From assembly GCA_937975235.1 (NCBI GenBank), contig CALJUZ010000179.1, positions 1 to 5,616 on the forward strand: DNA of 5,616 bases, given 5' to 3'. The notes beneath the pieces were generated by a model, which saw only the letters and a program-made list of their open reading frames with translations, ran no database searches and was not told the DNA's origin. Both the position numbers and the translations under genes were made by a program. Positions 5,155 to 5,616 of this stretch are shown here, piece by piece; the first letter of the stretch is position 1; each line of letters begins with the position of its first letter. The stretch is from CALJUZ01 sp003387805 (GTDB taxonomy: Bacteria; Bacillota; Limnochordia; Limnochordales; ZCTH02-B6).

Positions 5155-5616
5155 TCACGGGCACCCTCTTTCCAAAGCCTGCAGCGTAAAGCACGTCTCC
5201 GGCACGGCGGCGTCCAGCACCACGTCGTCCAGGCGGACGACGGTCCGGTAGCCTTCACGAATCCGGTCCTCCACCACCATGAGCTGCGGCACCCGCCGCT
5301 GCCCGGCCTCCAGGTATTCGGCCAGCGTCAGGCGTTTGACCACCTGGCCCCGCTGGTCGTAGTAGTCGATCCACCGGGGCGTCAAGCTCGCCCCATCCAC
5401 GCCGACCACGACCCGGCCGTAAGGCGTCGGCGCGCCCGGGCGCGGGGTGAGCTCCAGCACGATGACGCCGTCCGGTCCGCCGCCTTCGGGCGCGGCGCCT
5501 TTCGGTGCGCCGCCTGCCGGTGCGCCGCCTTCCGGTCCGCCGCCTTCGGGCGCGGCGCCTTCCGGTGCGCCGCCTTCCGGTCCGCCGCCTTCGGGCGCGG
5601 CGCCTTCCGGTGCGCC
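5155..5616 (-). CDS. LolA-like outer membrane lipoprotein-sorting family protein, C-terminal part (5' end beyond window)
   Basis: The frame is open from the right edge to a TGA at 5157-5155, giving 153 visible residues. The last ~100 have the pattern of the uncharacterised LolA-like 'outer membrane lipoprotein-sorting' group (COG2834 type): a VLELTP strand, then a WIDYYDQRGQVVKRLTL strand pair, a VPQLMVVED segment, YRTVVRLDDV, and a closing FTLQALERG. Family members are periplasmic half-barrels that carry lipid or lipoprotein acyl chains. The first 50 visible residues are ten pentapeptides of the form (G/A)(A/G)P-E-G, lying directly before VIVLELTP, so they appear inserted inside the lipid-binding fold rather than at an end. 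The signal peptide and N-terminal half are not visible. A GTG at 5460 could give a 101-aa product, but it would start mid-domain and is not credible. It is the first visible gene of the operon, and its stop codon abuts the permease start. Family assignment is by pattern memory, not a search. Confidence 0.8.
   Translation of the reverse strand, partial: GAPEGAAPEGGGPEGGAPEGAAPEGGGPEGGAPAGGAPKGAAPEGGGPDGVIVLELTPRPGAPTPYGRVVVGVDGASLTPRWIDYYDQRGQVVKRLTLAEYLEAGQRRVPQLMVVEDRIREGYRTVVRLDDVVLDAAVPETCFTLQALERGCP
5477..5616 (-). repeat. In-frame 15-bp/45-bp tandem repeat coding for (G/A)(A/G)PEG pentapeptides
   Basis: The basic unit is 15 bp, one pentapeptide. Three variant units (GAPEG, AAPEG, GGPEG) form a 45-bp higher-order unit. 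5522-5566 and 5567-5611 are identical 45-bp copies, and 5612-5616 begins a third. Leftward, 5477-5506 is a partial copy with one base change (Glu to Lys) and 5507-5521 is an extra unit with Glu changed to Ala. 5462-5476 is a degenerate edge unit ending in PDG. The tract continues off the right edge, so its full length is unknown. The product is flexible, acidic, and lacks aromatic residues. Confidence 0.93.

Overview
The window is very GC-rich and every gene I can support lies on the minus strand, so it reads from right to left. It holds the 3' part of an operon (5616 down to 686), then a short intergenic stretch, then the 5' part of a second, unrelated transcription unit (471 down to 1). I see no RNA gene, insertion sequence, CRISPR array or attachment site.

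The operon, in transcription order, is: (1) the C-terminal part of a LolA-like 'outer membrane lipoprotein-sorting' family protein, cut by the right edge and carrying a Gly/Ala/Pro/Glu pentapeptide repeat tract; (2) an FtsX/MacB-type ABC permease; (3) its LolD/MacB-type ATPase; (4) a signal-peptide-bearing protein of 380 aa that looks like an outer-membrane beta-barrel and ends in Phe; (5) a TetR-family regulator with two complete TetR units fused in one chain. Junctions are tight: TGA directly followed by GTG, a 20-nt gap with a strong Shine-Dalgarno (SD), a 4-nt ATGA overlap, and a 19-nt gap in front of a TTG start. The operon promoter lies beyond the right edge.

Together the first four products suggest a trans-envelope system. 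The ATPase and permease (probably a homodimer, since only one permease gene is seen) would extract a lipid or lipoprotein from the inner membrane, the LolA-like protein would carry it, and the barrel-like protein would act at the outer membrane. The tandem TetR protein is the obvious candidate to control the operon. This is inference from family membership and gene order; the substrate cannot be read from sequence.

Left of the operon, 472-685 holds GC-rich inverted repeats and a weak extended -10 candidate. A secreted protein of unknown function then runs off the left edge; its frame is open to position 1 with a signal peptide and a Cys/aromatic-rich motif.

Organism: high GC, purine-rich SDs with GTG/TTG starts, and LolA-like and barrel-like proteins suggest a bacterium with an outer membrane. 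A high-GC diderm Firmicutes lineage (Limnochordia-like) would fit, but this is a guess from style and not a sequence match.
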